DNA from: Nocardia sp. NBC_00508
GTDB taxonomy: Bacteria; Actinomycetota; Actinomycetes; Mycobacteriales; Mycobacteriaceae
Reading direction: 5' to 3'
Assembly (NCBI RefSeq): GCF_036346875.1
Contig: NZ_CP107852.1
Coordinates: 1,178,001 to 1,242,000, forward strand
DNA length: 64,000 nucleotides
Made by a program: the position numbers and the translations under genes. The notes under the pieces were generated by a model, which was not told where the DNA came from, did not search any database, and saw nothing but the letters and a program-made list of their open reading frames with translations. Positions 1 through 8,765 of this stretch are shown one piece after another. The first letter of the stretch is position 1, and every line of letters begins with the position of its first letter.

Positions 1-94
1 CGGCGGCCGCCGGGATCGCGTCGTCGAGCCCCGGCACGATCCGCTTGCCGGTGAACGGGTTGTAGCGCTCGTCCATGTCCATGACAGTACCCAT
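1..94 (-). CDS. bsaP: Biotin synthase auxiliary protein BsaP, N-terminal part (cut by window edge)
   Basis: The first 31 codons are present and the reading frame runs off the left edge. The peptide has an acidic start followed by ERYNPFTGKRIVPG, resembling the N-terminus of the small actinobacterial BsaP proteins that lie just after bioB and support the iron-sulfur enzyme BioB. The cysteine-rich part expected further on is outside the window. The ATG at 94 is the first of three close in-frame ATGs. It was chosen because a GGAGGA stretch (109-114) lies upstream, although the 14-base spacing is long. The gene follows bioB by 33 bases on the same strand, so co-transcription is likely. Identification rests on context and a short N-terminus. 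Confidence 0.6.
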   Translation of the reverse strand, partial: MGTVMDMDERYNPFTGKRIVPGLDDAIPAAA

Positions 95-127
95 GGTCGT
101 GGTCTCTTTCCTCCAACCGAGCCGGGG

Positions 128-1141
128 TCAGAGCGTTTCGTTGAGCGCCTTGATCGGCATCTTCAGCTCGCCGAGCAGGTCCAGGTCCTGCTCGGCAGGG
201 CGGCCGAGGGTGGTCAGGTAGTTGCCGACGATGACGGCGTTGATGCCACCCAGGATGCCCTGCTTCGCGCCGAGATCGCCCAGGGTGATCTCCCGGCCGC
301 CCGCGAAGCGCAGCATGGTGCGCGGCAGCGCGAGCCGGAACGCGGCGACAGCGCGTAGCGCGTCGGCGGCGGGCAGCACCTCCAGGTCGCCGAACGGTGT
401 GCCCGGCCGCGGGTTGAGGAAGTTCAGCGGCACCTCGTCGGGCTCGAGTTCGGCCAGGTTCGCGGCGAATTCGGCACGCTGCTCCAGGGTTTCGCCCATG
501 CCGAGGATGCCGCCGCAGCACACCTCCATGCCCGCTTCGCGGACCATGCGCAGCGTGTCCCAGCGCTCTTCCCAGGTGTGCGTGGTCACCACGTTCGGGA
601 AGTAGGAGCGGGAGGTCTCCAGATTGTGGTTGTAGCGGTGCACGCCCATCGCGGCCAGCTGATCGACCTGCTCCTGGGTGAGCATGCCGAGCGAACAGGC
701 GACCTGGATGTCGACTTCGTTGCGGATCGCCTCGACGCCCGCGGCGACCTGGGCCATCAGGCGCTCGTCCGGGCCGCGCACGGCGGCCACGATGCAGAAC
801 TCGGTGGCGCCGGTCTTCGCGGTCTGCTTGGCGGCCTCGACCAGGCTCGGGATATCCAGCCACGCGGCGCGCACGGGCGACTGGAACAGCCCCGACTGCG
901 AGCAGAAGTGGCAGTCCTCGGGGCAGCCGCCGGTCTTCAGGCTGATGATGCCCTCGACCTCGACCTCGGGACCGCACCACTTCATCCGCACCTCGTGGGC
1001 GAGAGCGAGCAATTCCTCCAGCCGGTCGTCACTCAGGCGCAGTACCTCCAGGGTCTGTTCCTGGTTCAGCCCTTGGCCGCGCTCTAGCACCTGCGCACGG
1101 GCGATCGACAGAATATCGATATCAACGGGTGCCTGGGTCAC
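128..1141 (-). CDS. bioB: Biotin synthase (radical SAM)
   Basis: BioB inserts sulfur into dethiobiotin to make biotin, using a radical-SAM [4Fe-4S] cluster and a second iron-sulfur cluster as sulfur donor. The cluster motif is visible as [12 protein letters not shown] (CxxxCxxC), followed by family signatures such as YNHNLET and [10 protein letters not shown]. The protein is 337 aa, near the usual 340-350. A longer reading frame extends to a TTG at 1222, but that TTG is part of the -35 box and the extension would run across the operator. The GTG at 1141 has AAGGG nine bases upstream and gives the N-terminus expected from the mycobacterial protein. bsaP follows. The promoter carries a BioQ-type operator. 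Confidence 0.96.
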   Translation of the reverse strand: MTQAPVDIDILSIARAQVLERGQGLNQEQTLEVLRLSDDRLEELLALAHEVRMKWCGPEVEVEGIISLKTGGCPEDCHFCSQSGLFQSPVRAAWLDIPSLVEAAKQTAKTGATEFCIVAAVRGPDERLMAQVAAGVEAIRNEVDIQVACSLGMLTQEQVDQLAAMGVHRYNHNLETSRSYFPNVVTTHTWEERWDTLRMVREAGMEVCCGGILGMGETLEQRAEFAANLAELEPDEVPLNFLNPRPGTPFGDLEVLPAADALRAVAAFRLALPRTMLRFAGGREITLGDLGAKQGILGGINAVIVGNYLTTLGRPAEQDLDLLGELKMPIKALNETL

Positions 1142-1180
1142 TGCACGAATCCCTTCGTCCGGCCGAGGTGGCCGTGCAAC

Positions 1181-1222
1181 TTGAACGGTGTTCAGGCTAG
1201 GGTAGCGGTAAGAGTGAGTCAA
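1181..1222 (-). promoter_or_regulatory. bioB promoter with BioQ operator
   Basis: On the minus strand TTGACT (1222-1217), a 17-base spacer and TAGCCT (1199-1194) form a clear promoter. The palindrome TGAACACCGTTCA (1194-1182) starts at the last base of the -10 box, so a bound repressor would block initiation. The same palindrome read on the plus strand supplies a TTGAAC that could be the -35 of the divergent regulator gene, with TAGCGG 16 bases on. One operator could therefore repress both genes. The TGAAC-N3-GTTCA pattern matches the known BioQ recognition motif of Corynebacterium and Mycobacterium. Confidence 0.85.
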
Positions 1223-1245
1223 AACACGACGGGGAAGGACTTCCA

Positions 1246-1830
1246 GTGCAACTGCACCGGGCGGACGTGGTGGATGGAGCCATCGCGATTCTGGATCAGT
1301 ACGGCCTCGCCGATCTCACGATGCGCAGGCTGGCCGGTTCACTTCAGGTGCAACCCGGCGCGCTGTACTGGCACTTCCCCAATAAGCAAGCGTTGCTCGG
1401 CGCGGTCGCGGACAAGATCCTCGCCCCGATGGAGGACCCGATCGCGGCCGACGAGTGGTCCGGGCAGGTCACCGAATTGGCCCATCGCCTGCGCGACTGC
1501 CTGCTGGCCTATCGCGACGGCGCCGAATTGGTCTCGGCGACCTACGCTTCCCGGCTCACCACCAGCAAGGGCCGGGAACGCTTGGTGAGCGCGGCGATTC
1601 GCGCGGGCATGCCGCGGCACGAGGCCGAGCTCGCGGCGTTCACCCTGCTCTACTACGTGCTGGGCCAGACCGTGGACGAGCAGTCGAGAATGCAGATGGA
1701 TTCGGTCGGCGCGCTCGCCGAAGACGCGACGCCATTGGACGAAACCCCCGACGCCACCGCGCGTTTCGACTTCGGTCTCCAATTGTTCGTCGCCGGCGTG
1801 CGGCACTTGCTCGGTACCCGCGTCCGCTGA
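1246..1830 (+). CDS. bioQ: TetR-family biotin-regulon repressor BioQ
   Basis: This is a 194-aa TetR-type repressor. The N-terminal helix-turn-helix is visible around residues 24-50 ([19 protein letters not shown]), followed by an effector domain of the TetR_C type. It starts at a GTG with GGGGAAGGA seven bases upstream. It is divergent from bioB, the arrangement reported for BioQ in Mycobacterium smegmatis, and the shared intergenic region holds the TGAAC-N3-GTTCA palindrome also found before bioF and bioA. The assignment combines family, position and operator. What is inferred is that it represses bioB, bioFD, bioA and itself. Confidence 0.85.
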   Translation: MQLHRADVVDGAIAILDQYGLADLTMRRLAGSLQVQPGALYWHFPNKQALLGAVADKILAPMEDPIAADEWSGQVTELAHRLRDCLLAYRDGAELVSATYASRLTTSKGRERLVSAAIRAGMPRHEAELAAFTLLYYVLGQTVDEQSRMQMDSVGALAEDATPLDETPDATARFDFGLQLFVAGVRHLLGTRVR

Positions 1831-1966
1831 CCCGCACCCGGCCACACCCGGCTACCGAAGTGGCACGCCGATCGAAGCGGCCACTTCCGCGCAGATATCA
1901 GCACGGCGCCTCCGGACAGTGCGGCGGTCCGGTCGCGCGGCGGGCAGCCGGTTTCGCCCGTGGCGC

Positions 1967-3316
1967 TCAATGGGTCAGCGTGGGCTCCCGGGTGAATCGG
2001 TTTTCCGGACGCGGCAGGCCGAAGTGGTCGCGCAGGGTGGTGCCGGTGTACTCGGTACGGAACAGACCGCGCTCCTGCAGGATCGGCACGACCGTCTCGG
2101 CGAAGACCTCCAGTCCTCCCGGGTAGTACGGCGGCATCACGTTGAAACCGTCCGCGGCGCCATTGCGGAACCACTCCTCGATGGTGTCGGCGACCTGCTC
2201 GGGGGTCCCGGCGAACACCCGGTGACCGCGCGCACCGGCGAGGCGGTGCAGCAGACCGCGCACGGTCGGCCGTTCCCGCTGCACGATGCCCGCGACGACC
2301 TGTAAGCGGCTCTGTCCGTTGTCGGTGACATCTCCTGCCGTGTCGAACAGTTCGACCGGAATCGGATCGTCCAGCGGCAGGTGCCGCAGGCTGATCCCGA
2401 CGACGCCCTCCAGCTGGGCCAGGCCGTATTCCGGCACGGTGAGCTCGTTGAACTCGCGTTCCAGTCGCTTGGCCGCCGCCTCGGTATCGGCGATGAACGG
2501 GCTGATGCCGGGCAGGATCTTGACGTGCTCCGGGTCGCGGCCGAAACCGCGGGCCTGCGCCTTGATGTCGGCATAGAACGCCTGCGCGTCGCTCAGCCGC
2601 TGGTGCGCGGTGAAGATCGCCTCGGCGTACTTGCCCGCGAACGCGCGGCCCTCGTTCGACGCGCCCGCCTGTACCAGCACCGGGTGCCCCTGCGGCGTAC
2701 GCGGCGCGTTGAACGGCCCGCGCACCCGCAGGTATTCGCCCGCGAAGTCGATCCGGTGGATCTTGCCGGGGTCGGCGTACACTCCGGAAGCCTGGTCCAG
2801 GACGATGGCGTCGTCCTCCCAGCTGTCCCACAGCGCCACCACGGCGTCGACGAATTCCCGTGCCCGCGCGTACCTTTCGGCGTGGTCGGGGTGCTGGTCC
2901 AGCCCGAAGTTCGCCGCGGCGAGATCCGTTCCCGTGGTGACGATGTTCCAGCCCGCGCGGCCACCGGAGATGTGGTCCAGCGTGGAGAACAATCTGGCCA
3001 GGTTGTAGGGCTCGTAGTACGTGGTCGACGCGGTGGCGATGAGACCGAGATGCGTGGTGGCCGTGGCGATCGCGGTGAGCAGAGTGATCGGCTCCAATCC
3101 GGAGGCCGCGTTGTGCTTCACGTTGGTGCGCAGCGCAGGACCGTCGGCGAAGAACACCGCGTCGAGCTTCGCCGCCTCGGCGGTACGGCCGATCTCCTGG
3201 TAGTAGGCGACATCGTAGATCCGCTCCGGGCTGCTCCACGGATGCCGCCACGCGGCTTCGTGGTGACCGGAGGGGTAGATGAACGCGTTGAGGCTGAGTT
3301 GGCGTGGTGTGGTCAT
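1967..3316 (-). CDS. LLM-class FMN-dependent monooxygenase (NtaA/SnaA/DszA type)
   Basis: The 449-aa protein has the features of the NtaA/SnaA/DszA branch of bacterial luciferase-like monooxygenases: the N-terminal HHEAAWRHP segment, TASTTYYEPYNLAR and LDHISGGRAGWNIVTT. These enzymes use reduced FMN from a partner reductase to oxidise small substrates, often cleaving C-S or C-N bonds. The ATG at 3316 overlaps the TGA of the ABC ATPase gene (ATGA), so it is the last gene of a four-gene unit with a sulfonate-type ABC importer. This suggests that an imported organosulfur compound is oxidised. The substrate is not readable from sequence. It converges on bioQ with about 135 bases between. Confidence 0.85.
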   Translation of the reverse strand: MTTPRQLSLNAFIYPSGHHEAAWRHPWSSPERIYDVAYYQEIGRTAEAAKLDAVFFADGPALRTNVKHNAASGLEPITLLTAIATATTHLGLIATASTTYYEPYNLARLFSTLDHISGGRAGWNIVTTGTDLAAANFGLDQHPDHAERYARAREFVDAVVALWDSWEDDAIVLDQASGVYADPGKIHRIDFAGEYLRVRGPFNAPRTPQGHPVLVQAGASNEGRAFAGKYAEAIFTAHQRLSDAQAFYADIKAQARGFGRDPEHVKILPGISPFIADTEAAAKRLEREFNELTVPEYGLAQLEGVVGISLRHLPLDDPIPVELFDTAGDVTDNGQSRLQVVAGIVQRERPTVRGLLHRLAGARGHRVFAGTPEQVADTIEEWFRNGAADGFNVMPPYYPGGLEVFAETVVPILQERGLFRTEYTGTTLRDHFGLPRPENRFTREPTLTH

Positions 3317-4068
3317 GAGGCTTTCTTCTCTTCGTCGTCGGCGGGCGTCTCCACGCCGACACCCAGGCTGGCCAATAGCAGAGATCGGTGCCGCAGAAAC
3401 GCCGGATCACCATGGCGGCGTGGACGTTCCAGGTCGATGCGCTGATCCACCGCGATGCGCCCGTCGTCGAGCACCAAGACGCGGTCGGCCAGCAGCACGG
3501 CCTCGTCCACATCGTGGGTGACCAGCAGCACGGCGGGCCGGTGCCTGGCACACAGGTCCTGCAGCAGTGCGTGCATCTTGATCCGGGTCAGCGCGTCGAG
3601 CGCGCCGAAAGGTTCGTCGGCCAGCAGCAGCTCCGGCTCTCGCACCAGCGACCGCGCCAGCGCGACGCGCTGCTGCTCGCCACCGGAAAGCTCCTTGGGC
3701 CAGGCTTTCTCCCGCCCCGCAAGGCCGACCTCGGCCAGCGCGGAGCGTCCGCGCTCGGCCGCCTCGGAGCCGCTGAGCCCGAGGGTCACGTTGTCGAGCA
3801 CCCGCGCCCATGGCAGCAGCCGGGAGTCCTGGAACACCACCGAACGTTCGGTGGGCACACTCAGTTCACCGGATCCCGGCACGTCGTAGTCCAGTTCGGC
3901 CAGTGCCCGCAGCAACGTGCTCTTGCCGGAGCCGCTGCGGCCGAGCAGCGCGACGAACTCGCCGCGGGCGATGTCGATATCCAGATCGCGCAGCACGACC
4001 CGGTCGCCGAACCCGCGTCGCAGCTGCCTGGCGCGGACCACATTCAGTCCGCGAGTGTCTGTCGCCAT
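3313..4068 (-). CDS. ABC transporter ATP-binding protein (SsuB/TauB type)
   Basis: This is a 251-aa ABC ATPase. It has Walker A GRSGSGKST, signature LSGGEQQRVALARS, Walker B LLLADEPFGALD and the switch-histidine segment LVTHDVDEAV, in the order and spacing typical of nitrate/sulfonate/taurine importers. The ATG at 4068 gives a normal family N-terminus. The reading frame continues upstream but only as a shadow of the permease gene. The start lies 25 bases inside the end of the permease gene, and the stop overlaps the monooxygenase start. It would energise uptake by the adjacent permease and lipoprotein. Confidence 0.92.
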   Translation of the reverse strand: MATDTRGLNVVRARQLRRGFGDRVVLRDLDIDIARGEFVALLGRSGSGKSTLLRALAELDYDVPGSGELSVPTERSVVFQDSRLLPWARVLDNVTLGLSGSEAAERGRSALAEVGLAGREKAWPKELSGGEQQRVALARSLVREPELLLADEPFGALDALTRIKMHALLQDLCARHRPAVLLVTHDVDEAVLLADRVLVLDDGRIAVDQRIDLERPRRHGDPAFLRHRSLLLASLGVGVETPADDEEKKAS

Positions 4069-4907
4069 GACAGCGCCTTCCTTTCCGCGGCGCGCACCAG
4101 GATGTCGCCGAACAGGCCGAGCAGGCCGTAGATCACCAAGCCGACCACGATGACGTCGATCTGGCCGTAGGTGCGGGCCTGGGTCATGAGATAGCCGATA
4201 CCGCTGGTCGCGTTGACCTGTTCCACGACGACGAGTGCCAGCCAGGAAATGGTGACCGCGAGCCGCAGGCCGGTGAAGAATCCGGGCAGCGATCCCGGCA
4301 AAGCGATCCGGCGGACGAACCCCCAGCGCGACAGCTGCACGGTCTGGGCGAGTTCCAGGTATCCCGCGTCGACGCTGCGCAAGTGCGCGTGCGTGTTCAG
4401 GTAGATCGGCACCGCCACGCTGGTGGTGATGACCAGCAGCTTCATTTCCTCGCCGATGCCGAACCACACGATGAACAGCGGGATCAACGCGAGCGTGGGA
4501 ATGGCGCGCTTGATCTGGATCGGCCCGTCCACCAATGCCTCGCCGATCCGGCTCAGCCCGGCCAGCAGCGCGAGCACCAAGCCGATGGCGACGCCGAGGC
4601 CGAGCCCGATCACGGCGCGCTGCACGGAGGTGCGCAGGTTGCTCTGCAAGCGGCCGTCGGCGAGCAGGTCACCGGCGGTCTGCGCGACCGTCCACGGCGC
4701 GGGGAGGGTCTCCGGATCCAAGGCGCCCGAAGCCGACCCGGCCACCCACACGGCGACCAGCAACGTCGGTCCCACGGCGATGCCGAACGGGATCGGGCGG
4801 CCCGGCCCGAGTCGCGGGCGGGCGATCTTGCGTTTGGCGAGTATCGGTTCCGGCCCGGAACGGCCGAGGCCGATGCGGTGCAGTACTCCGGCGTCCAGCG
4901 TTGCCAT
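4044..4907 (-). CDS. ABC transporter permease (SsuC/TauC type)
   Basis: This 287-aa membrane protein has about six hydrophobic segments and the BPD_transp_1 fold of aliphatic sulfonate permeases. The EAA-type loop contacting the ATPase is near residues 195-225 (LELAQTVQLSRWGFVRRIALPG). Its ATG overlaps the TGA of the binding-protein gene (ATGA), and its own 3' end overlaps the ATPase gene, so the unit is translationally coupled. The permeated solute is inferred from family and from the downstream monooxygenase, not shown by the sequence. Confidence 0.9.
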   Translation of the reverse strand: MATLDAGVLHRIGLGRSGPEPILAKRKIARPRLGPGRPIPFGIAVGPTLLVAVWVAGSASGALDPETLPAPWTVAQTAGDLLADGRLQSNLRTSVQRAVIGLGLGVAIGLVLALLAGLSRIGEALVDGPIQIKRAIPTLALIPLFIVWFGIGEEMKLLVITTSVAVPIYLNTHAHLRSVDAGYLELAQTVQLSRWGFVRRIALPGSLPGFFTGLRLAVTISWLALVVVEQVNATSGIGYLMTQARTYGQIDVIVVGLVIYGLLGLFGDILVRAAERKALSWRQTLAD

Positions 4908-5998
4908 CAGCGTGCCTTCGGTTCGAACGCGGCACCGCTCTCGGTGACCGCCTGGGTGATCGCGGCGTCGAAACGCAGGTCGAAGCCGTTGGCGGCCTGC
5001 ACCTTCTTGGGCAATTCCCCCGCTTCGGCGATAGCGTCGATGGTGGACTGCTGGCGGTCGACGAGCTGCTGGTCCAGGTGCGGGAAGACGTACGTGCCCA
5101 ACGAGTCCACAATGCGCTCGGCGTCGTCCGCACTCACCTTTTGGTTCTCGACGTAGTAGCGGCGCGCCCACTCCTCGGGATGCGTGTTGGCCCACTGGTA
5201 GGCGCGCACGAACGCACCGGCCAGGGCGCGGGTGGCGGCCGCCTTGGCCGGGTCCCGCACGACGGCGCGGCGGGCATACAGGTAGGCGAGGCCGCCGTAG
5301 ATGCCCGCGGTCTCGGAGTCGGGGATCAGCGAAGTGCCCGGCGTGCGCAGGAACCGGGTGACGTTCGGTTCGATCAGCGGGGCGACGTCGACCTGGCCGG
5401 TGCGCACCGCGTCGAGGAACTCGGCCAGCTGCAACCGCACCAGCTGTACGTCGGACGTTTTCAGTCCGGCCTTGTCGATCGCGCGCAGCACGGCGGCCTG
5501 CTGGGCGGTGCCCTCGGCGTAGGCGATCTTCTTGCCCTTCAGATCCGCCAGCGTGGACACCGGCTTGCCCGGCGCCACCGCGAGTTTCAGCGCGGTGGTG
5601 CTGGTCTGGTAGGCCGCGATGATCGGAACGTCCTGCCCGGCCACCAGCGCGTGGATCGGGGGAACGTCGCCCACCTGCGCCACATCGGCGGCGCCTGCGC
5701 GGAACGCCTCGAGAATGGCAGGGCCGCCGACGAAGTTGGCGAACTCCACCGTGAACGGAAGTTTGTCGAGTTCACCGGAGATACGCAGGACGGACTGCAG
5801 GCGCTCGGATTGGTCGGCGATCACGAGGGTGGTGCCCGCCGGAACCTCGGTGGGCAGCGGCCCGTCGGTGGTGGGACCGACCGGCTTGTCGTCGTTCGCG
5901 CAGCCGGTGAGTCCCAGGGTCGCAACGGTTGCCACGGCGAGCAATGCGGCGGTCGTGCGGCTACGGAGGCCGGACCGGAACGTGCTTGGTCGGAACAT
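4907..5998 (-). CDS. ABC transporter substrate-binding lipoprotein (SsuA type)
   Basis: This is a 363-aa lipoprotein. A basic, hydrophobic signal peptide ends in a lipobox (LTGC, Cys at about 32), followed by a periplasmic-binding-protein fold of the sulfonate/taurine/nitrate group (EFANFVGGPAILEAF, QVGDVPPIHALVAGQ). It captures solute outside the membrane for the permease encoded downstream. It is the first gene of the importer-monooxygenase unit. No strong Shine-Dalgarno sequence precedes the ATG at 5998. Confidence 0.9.
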   Translation of the reverse strand: MFRPSTFRSGLRSRTTAALLAVATVATLGLTGCANDDKPVGPTTDGPLPTEVPAGTTLVIADQSERLQSVLRISGELDKLPFTVEFANFVGGPAILEAFRAGAADVAQVGDVPPIHALVAGQDVPIIAAYQTSTTALKLAVAPGKPVSTLADLKGKKIAYAEGTAQQAAVLRAIDKAGLKTSDVQLVRLQLAEFLDAVRTGQVDVAPLIEPNVTRFLRTPGTSLIPDSETAGIYGGLAYLYARRAVVRDPAKAAATRALAGAFVRAYQWANTHPEEWARRYYVENQKVSADDAERIVDSLGTYVFPHLDQQLVDRQQSTIDAIAEAGELPKKVQAANGFDLRFDAAITQAVTESGAAFEPKAR

Positions 5999-6063
5999 AG
6001 GCGAATTGAAACAAGTCGAATCCGGCAGGAGAACGGTTTGTCTCAGCCTGGTTCGAACCTCCG

Positions 6064-7227
6064 TCAGCGGGGCGGCGCCGCCACCGTCGTCCCTCGAACC
6101 TGCTGCTGGTAGCGCTGGACGAACGGTAGTACCTGCTGTTCGATCACCGTGTTGTACTCCCGCGGACGCTGCATCGGATTGGCGTGCCCGGTGTTTCGCG
6201 CGAGCACCACCAGCAGCGTGCCGTCCACGCCGCCGGACCGCTCGATCAGCACTTGGTGGGAATACTCCACATCGACCACGCGGTCTCGGCCCGCATCGCG
6301 CGGACGGATGAAAACGATGGCGGGCCTCGGCTTCTCGGGCACGGGTTCGGCCAAGGCGCGGAGATTGTCCGCCGCACCACCCGCCACGATGGCGGTGAAC
6401 TGGGACTCGATCAGGCCGTTGCTCGCGGCGTCGCCCGAGAGGATCTTCTCCCGCAGCACCTCCCGCAGCACCTCGCCCAGCTCGCCGAACCGGATGCCGG
6501 GCAGTCCTTCGCCACGGTCGAGGAACCGTTCGCGGCGGGCGTAGGACTCCACGGTCAAACGCAGCAGGCGGCTTTCCCTGGCGCCGGGCAACCACCCCAT
6601 CCAGCGCAGCATGTCCTCGCCGCGCCCGCGGCTCTCCAGGCGGACCGCGTTCAGGTCCATCGGCGTGCAGTCCAGGATCACGCCGACCAGCCTGCGGTCG
6701 CTGTCCCGGTGGATGTGCTCGGCGACCTCCAGCGCGATCACCCCGCCCATACTGTGCCCGACCAGCACCACGTTCTTCAGCCCGGACAGTTCCGCGGCGC
6801 GGACGATCAGGTCGGCGATCACCTTGGTATCGATGCCTTGATTGTCGTAGCGGATCGCCCACACCATGCCCATCGTGCGCAGGGCGGGCAGCGCGGCGGC
6901 GGTGTCTCTGGCGTCCAGGCCGCCCAATCCGACCAGGTCCACCACGACGGTGTCCCAATTCTTCGGGTCCACCGGCGGGGCGACGGGCAGGATGGCCGGG
7001 TCGGTGCGCGCCAATCGCGCCTGTTCCGGCACGACGTCGTATTTCCAGTACTGTGCGAACACCACGAGCCCGGCCAGTAGCAGTGCGGCGACCCGCAGCA
7101 CCGTCACCCTGGTGCGGCGCAACGTCTTCCACCCGTGCCCCAGGCCCGTGTCCCGCAGCCGAGCTCGGCGTCGCGCGTCATCCCAGTCGGAGACGGTGGA
7201 CGGGTGCCTCTCGTCCAACGGCGACAT
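6064..7227 (-). CDS. Membrane-anchored alpha/beta hydrolase
   Basis: The protein has a basic N-terminal tail, one transmembrane helix (about residues 41-60) and an alpha/beta-hydrolase fold with nucleophile elbow GHSMGG. It therefore probably acts outside the membrane on an ester or lipid, but the substrate is unknown. The C-terminal region (NTGHANPMQRP) may supply the catalytic histidine. The ATG at 7227 is preferred because TACAGT lies seven bases upstream, which fits a leaderless transcript. A GTG at 7245 would add six residues. It is transcribed in the same direction as the ABC unit but separated by about 65 bases. Confidence 0.75.
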   Translation of the reverse strand: MSPLDERHPSTVSDWDDARRRARLRDTGLGHGWKTLRRTRVTVLRVAALLLAGLVVFAQYWKYDVVPEQARLARTDPAILPVAPPVDPKNWDTVVVDLVGLGGLDARDTAAALPALRTMGMVWAIRYDNQGIDTKVIADLIVRAAELSGLKNVVLVGHSMGGVIALEVAEHIHRDSDRRLVGVILDCTPMDLNAVRLESRGRGEDMLRWMGWLPGARESRLLRLTVESYARRERFLDRGEGLPGIRFGELGEVLREVLREKILSGDAASNGLIESQFTAIVAGGAADNLRALAEPVPEKPRPAIVFIRPRDAGRDRVVDVEYSHQVLIERSGGVDGTLLVVLARNTGHANPMQRPREYNTVIEQQVLPFVQRYQQQVRGTTVAAPPR

Positions 7228-7245
7228 CCACCCCACTGTAGGCAC

Positions 7246-7474
7246 GGGTGCGGACGGTTACCATGACGGCAGCACCGGCGCGGGCGTGTCGGGCGGCCCG
7301 GTCCACCGCGAGCCGTGCCCCCGAGACGCGCGACGCCACCGCTATCGCACAGGCTCTCTGCTGGTCAGCGCACCTTCGCGGCCGTCGCGGCGAGCTTGCC
7401 GAGCGAGATCCGCCAGCCGAGTTCGTTGTCCTCGGGAGCGATTCCGTGTTTCGGATGCGACGTCGCCAGGCCAT
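7246..7474. other. Spacer between hydrolase and SUKH-like gene
   Basis: These 229 bases lie upstream of the alpha/beta-hydrolase gene and downstream of the SUKH-like gene. Short frames here lack ribosome binding sites and family features. Apart from the probable hydrolase promoter next to 7227, I see no gene or clear structure. Confidence 0.4.
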
Positions 7475-8692
7475 TCACCGCTGGGCGGCGGTTCGAGGAA
7501 AGCCGGGCGACTCGACGTCGATCTGGATCGTGCCTCCGACATCGGTGACGACGAACTGGTAGTAGTCGGGGGTGCGCAGGCGCCGGGACGGCCCGTCGCC
7601 GGGATCGTCGACACGCCATCCGAGGTGGCGGGACCCGCCGGTGATGAGTCCGAGGTACTGCGCGGTCTCGTGCTCCGGCGGGCCGACGAGAACGCATCTC
7701 AGCCGGATACTCAGCACCGGATACTCCGTCCCGATCCCGTCGTCGCATGGCGCCACGGTTCCGCGGCCGTTCGGGTAGTGCAGCGACACCGGCACCGGGA
7801 GATGGCGCAACAGCTCGTCGAGACACTCGTCGACTCGGTGACGCGCCCCGGCTTCGGTGAGTCTCGAGACGACTCCGACCGCTCGCGCCACCGGCGGGAG
7901 GCTCGCGGCGGCTGCCCGCAGCGCGTCGGGAGCTATCTCGAGCGTCGCGGTGCCCGGGCCGGACACCTCCGCCAGCTGCTCGGCCTCGATGGCCACGTCT
8001 GTATCGACGTCGAAACCGGTACTCAGGAATTCGTCGAAGCAGAGGTCGAACTGCTCGGCATGCGAGATGTTGCCATCGGCTTCGCGCCCCATCGTGCCGG
8101 ACGGAAAGTCCGGCGACACACAGCAATTGAAGATTCCGGCGGCCTTGGCCAGGAGCATCACCCGGTCGCTGGGCACATACGCCTCGGCGTCCCAGTTCCG
8201 CACCCGGTAGTCGCACTCGGGAATGTCCTCGTACAGCTCCATCTGCCGTGGCCGAAGCGGCCCGTACGATCCGTCCGGCGCGGTGAATCCGGCGTGAACC
8301 GCGGCGAGGAAGAACCGCAATGGCTCCGGAACACAGCCCCAGTGCGGCGGGTCGCCTGCGCCGAACGTCTCCGGATGCCAACCGATACGCACCAGGAAAG
8401 GCCGATAACGCCGCCGGATGGCGTAACACAGCACCCAGTCGCCGCGCAGCAGACCCACCCGCACGTCGGCGAGATCCCGTTGGAGAGCCGCGGCGAACCG
8501 CGGCAGCGACAGCAGGAAATCGAGATTCCACAGCGCCAGCGCCGACTCGCACCGAATGTGGGAGGAGACCGAAGACGCGATCGGCCGCCATGCCTGCGGG
8601 ACCCGCGCCACTACCGACGAACCCGGCTCGACCAGCGTGATCGAACCGATCCCCGTGCCTGTGATCAGGTTGGCGAATTCCTCGTTCTCCAT
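7475..8692 (-). CDS. SUKH (SMI1/KNR4)-like two-part protein, possible orphan immunity protein
   Basis: The 405-aa protein was not recognised as a characterised enzyme. Residues about 95-230 resemble SMI1/KNR4 (SUKH) domains: a PEPLRFFLAAVHAGF helix, a linker, then a segment around RVMLLAKAAGIFNCCV and a C-terminal HAEQFDLCFDEFLSTGF helix. The last 170 residues form a separate, mixed alpha/beta-looking region ending in TPDYYQFVVTDVGG. SUKH proteins often act as immunity proteins against secreted toxins, yet no toxin gene is adjacent. It starts at ATG 8692 with only a weak GAGA upstream. Function is inferred from the domain resemblance alone. Confidence 0.6.
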   Translation of the reverse strand: MENEEFANLITGTGIGSITLVEPGSSVVARVPQAWRPIASSVSSHIRCESALALWNLDFLLSLPRFAAALQRDLADVRVGLLRGDWVLCYAIRRRYRPFLVRIGWHPETFGAGDPPHWGCVPEPLRFFLAAVHAGFTAPDGSYGPLRPRQMELYEDIPECDYRVRNWDAEAYVPSDRVMLLAKAAGIFNCCVSPDFPSGTMGREADGNISHAEQFDLCFDEFLSTGFDVDTDVAIEAEQLAEVSGPGTATLEIAPDALRAAAASLPPVARAVGVVSRLTEAGARHRVDECLDELLRHLPVPVSLHYPNGRGTVAPCDDGIGTEYPVLSIRLRCVLVGPPEHETAQYLGLITGGSRHLGWRVDDPGDGPSRRLRTPDYYQFVVTDVGGTIQIDVESPGFPRTAAQR

Positions 8693-8765
8693 GGCGTTCT
8701 CAGGGTAGCGTCGCCCCAGCCATGGGCAGCGCCGGAACGCCAGGACGCTCCGGTCGCGTAACGCG

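Noticed and set aside
1142-1222. N-terminal extension of BioB to 364 aa
   Set aside because: The extension would translate the -35 box and the operator, starts at a TTG without a ribosome site, and is not seen in the family. The GTG at 1141 fits better.
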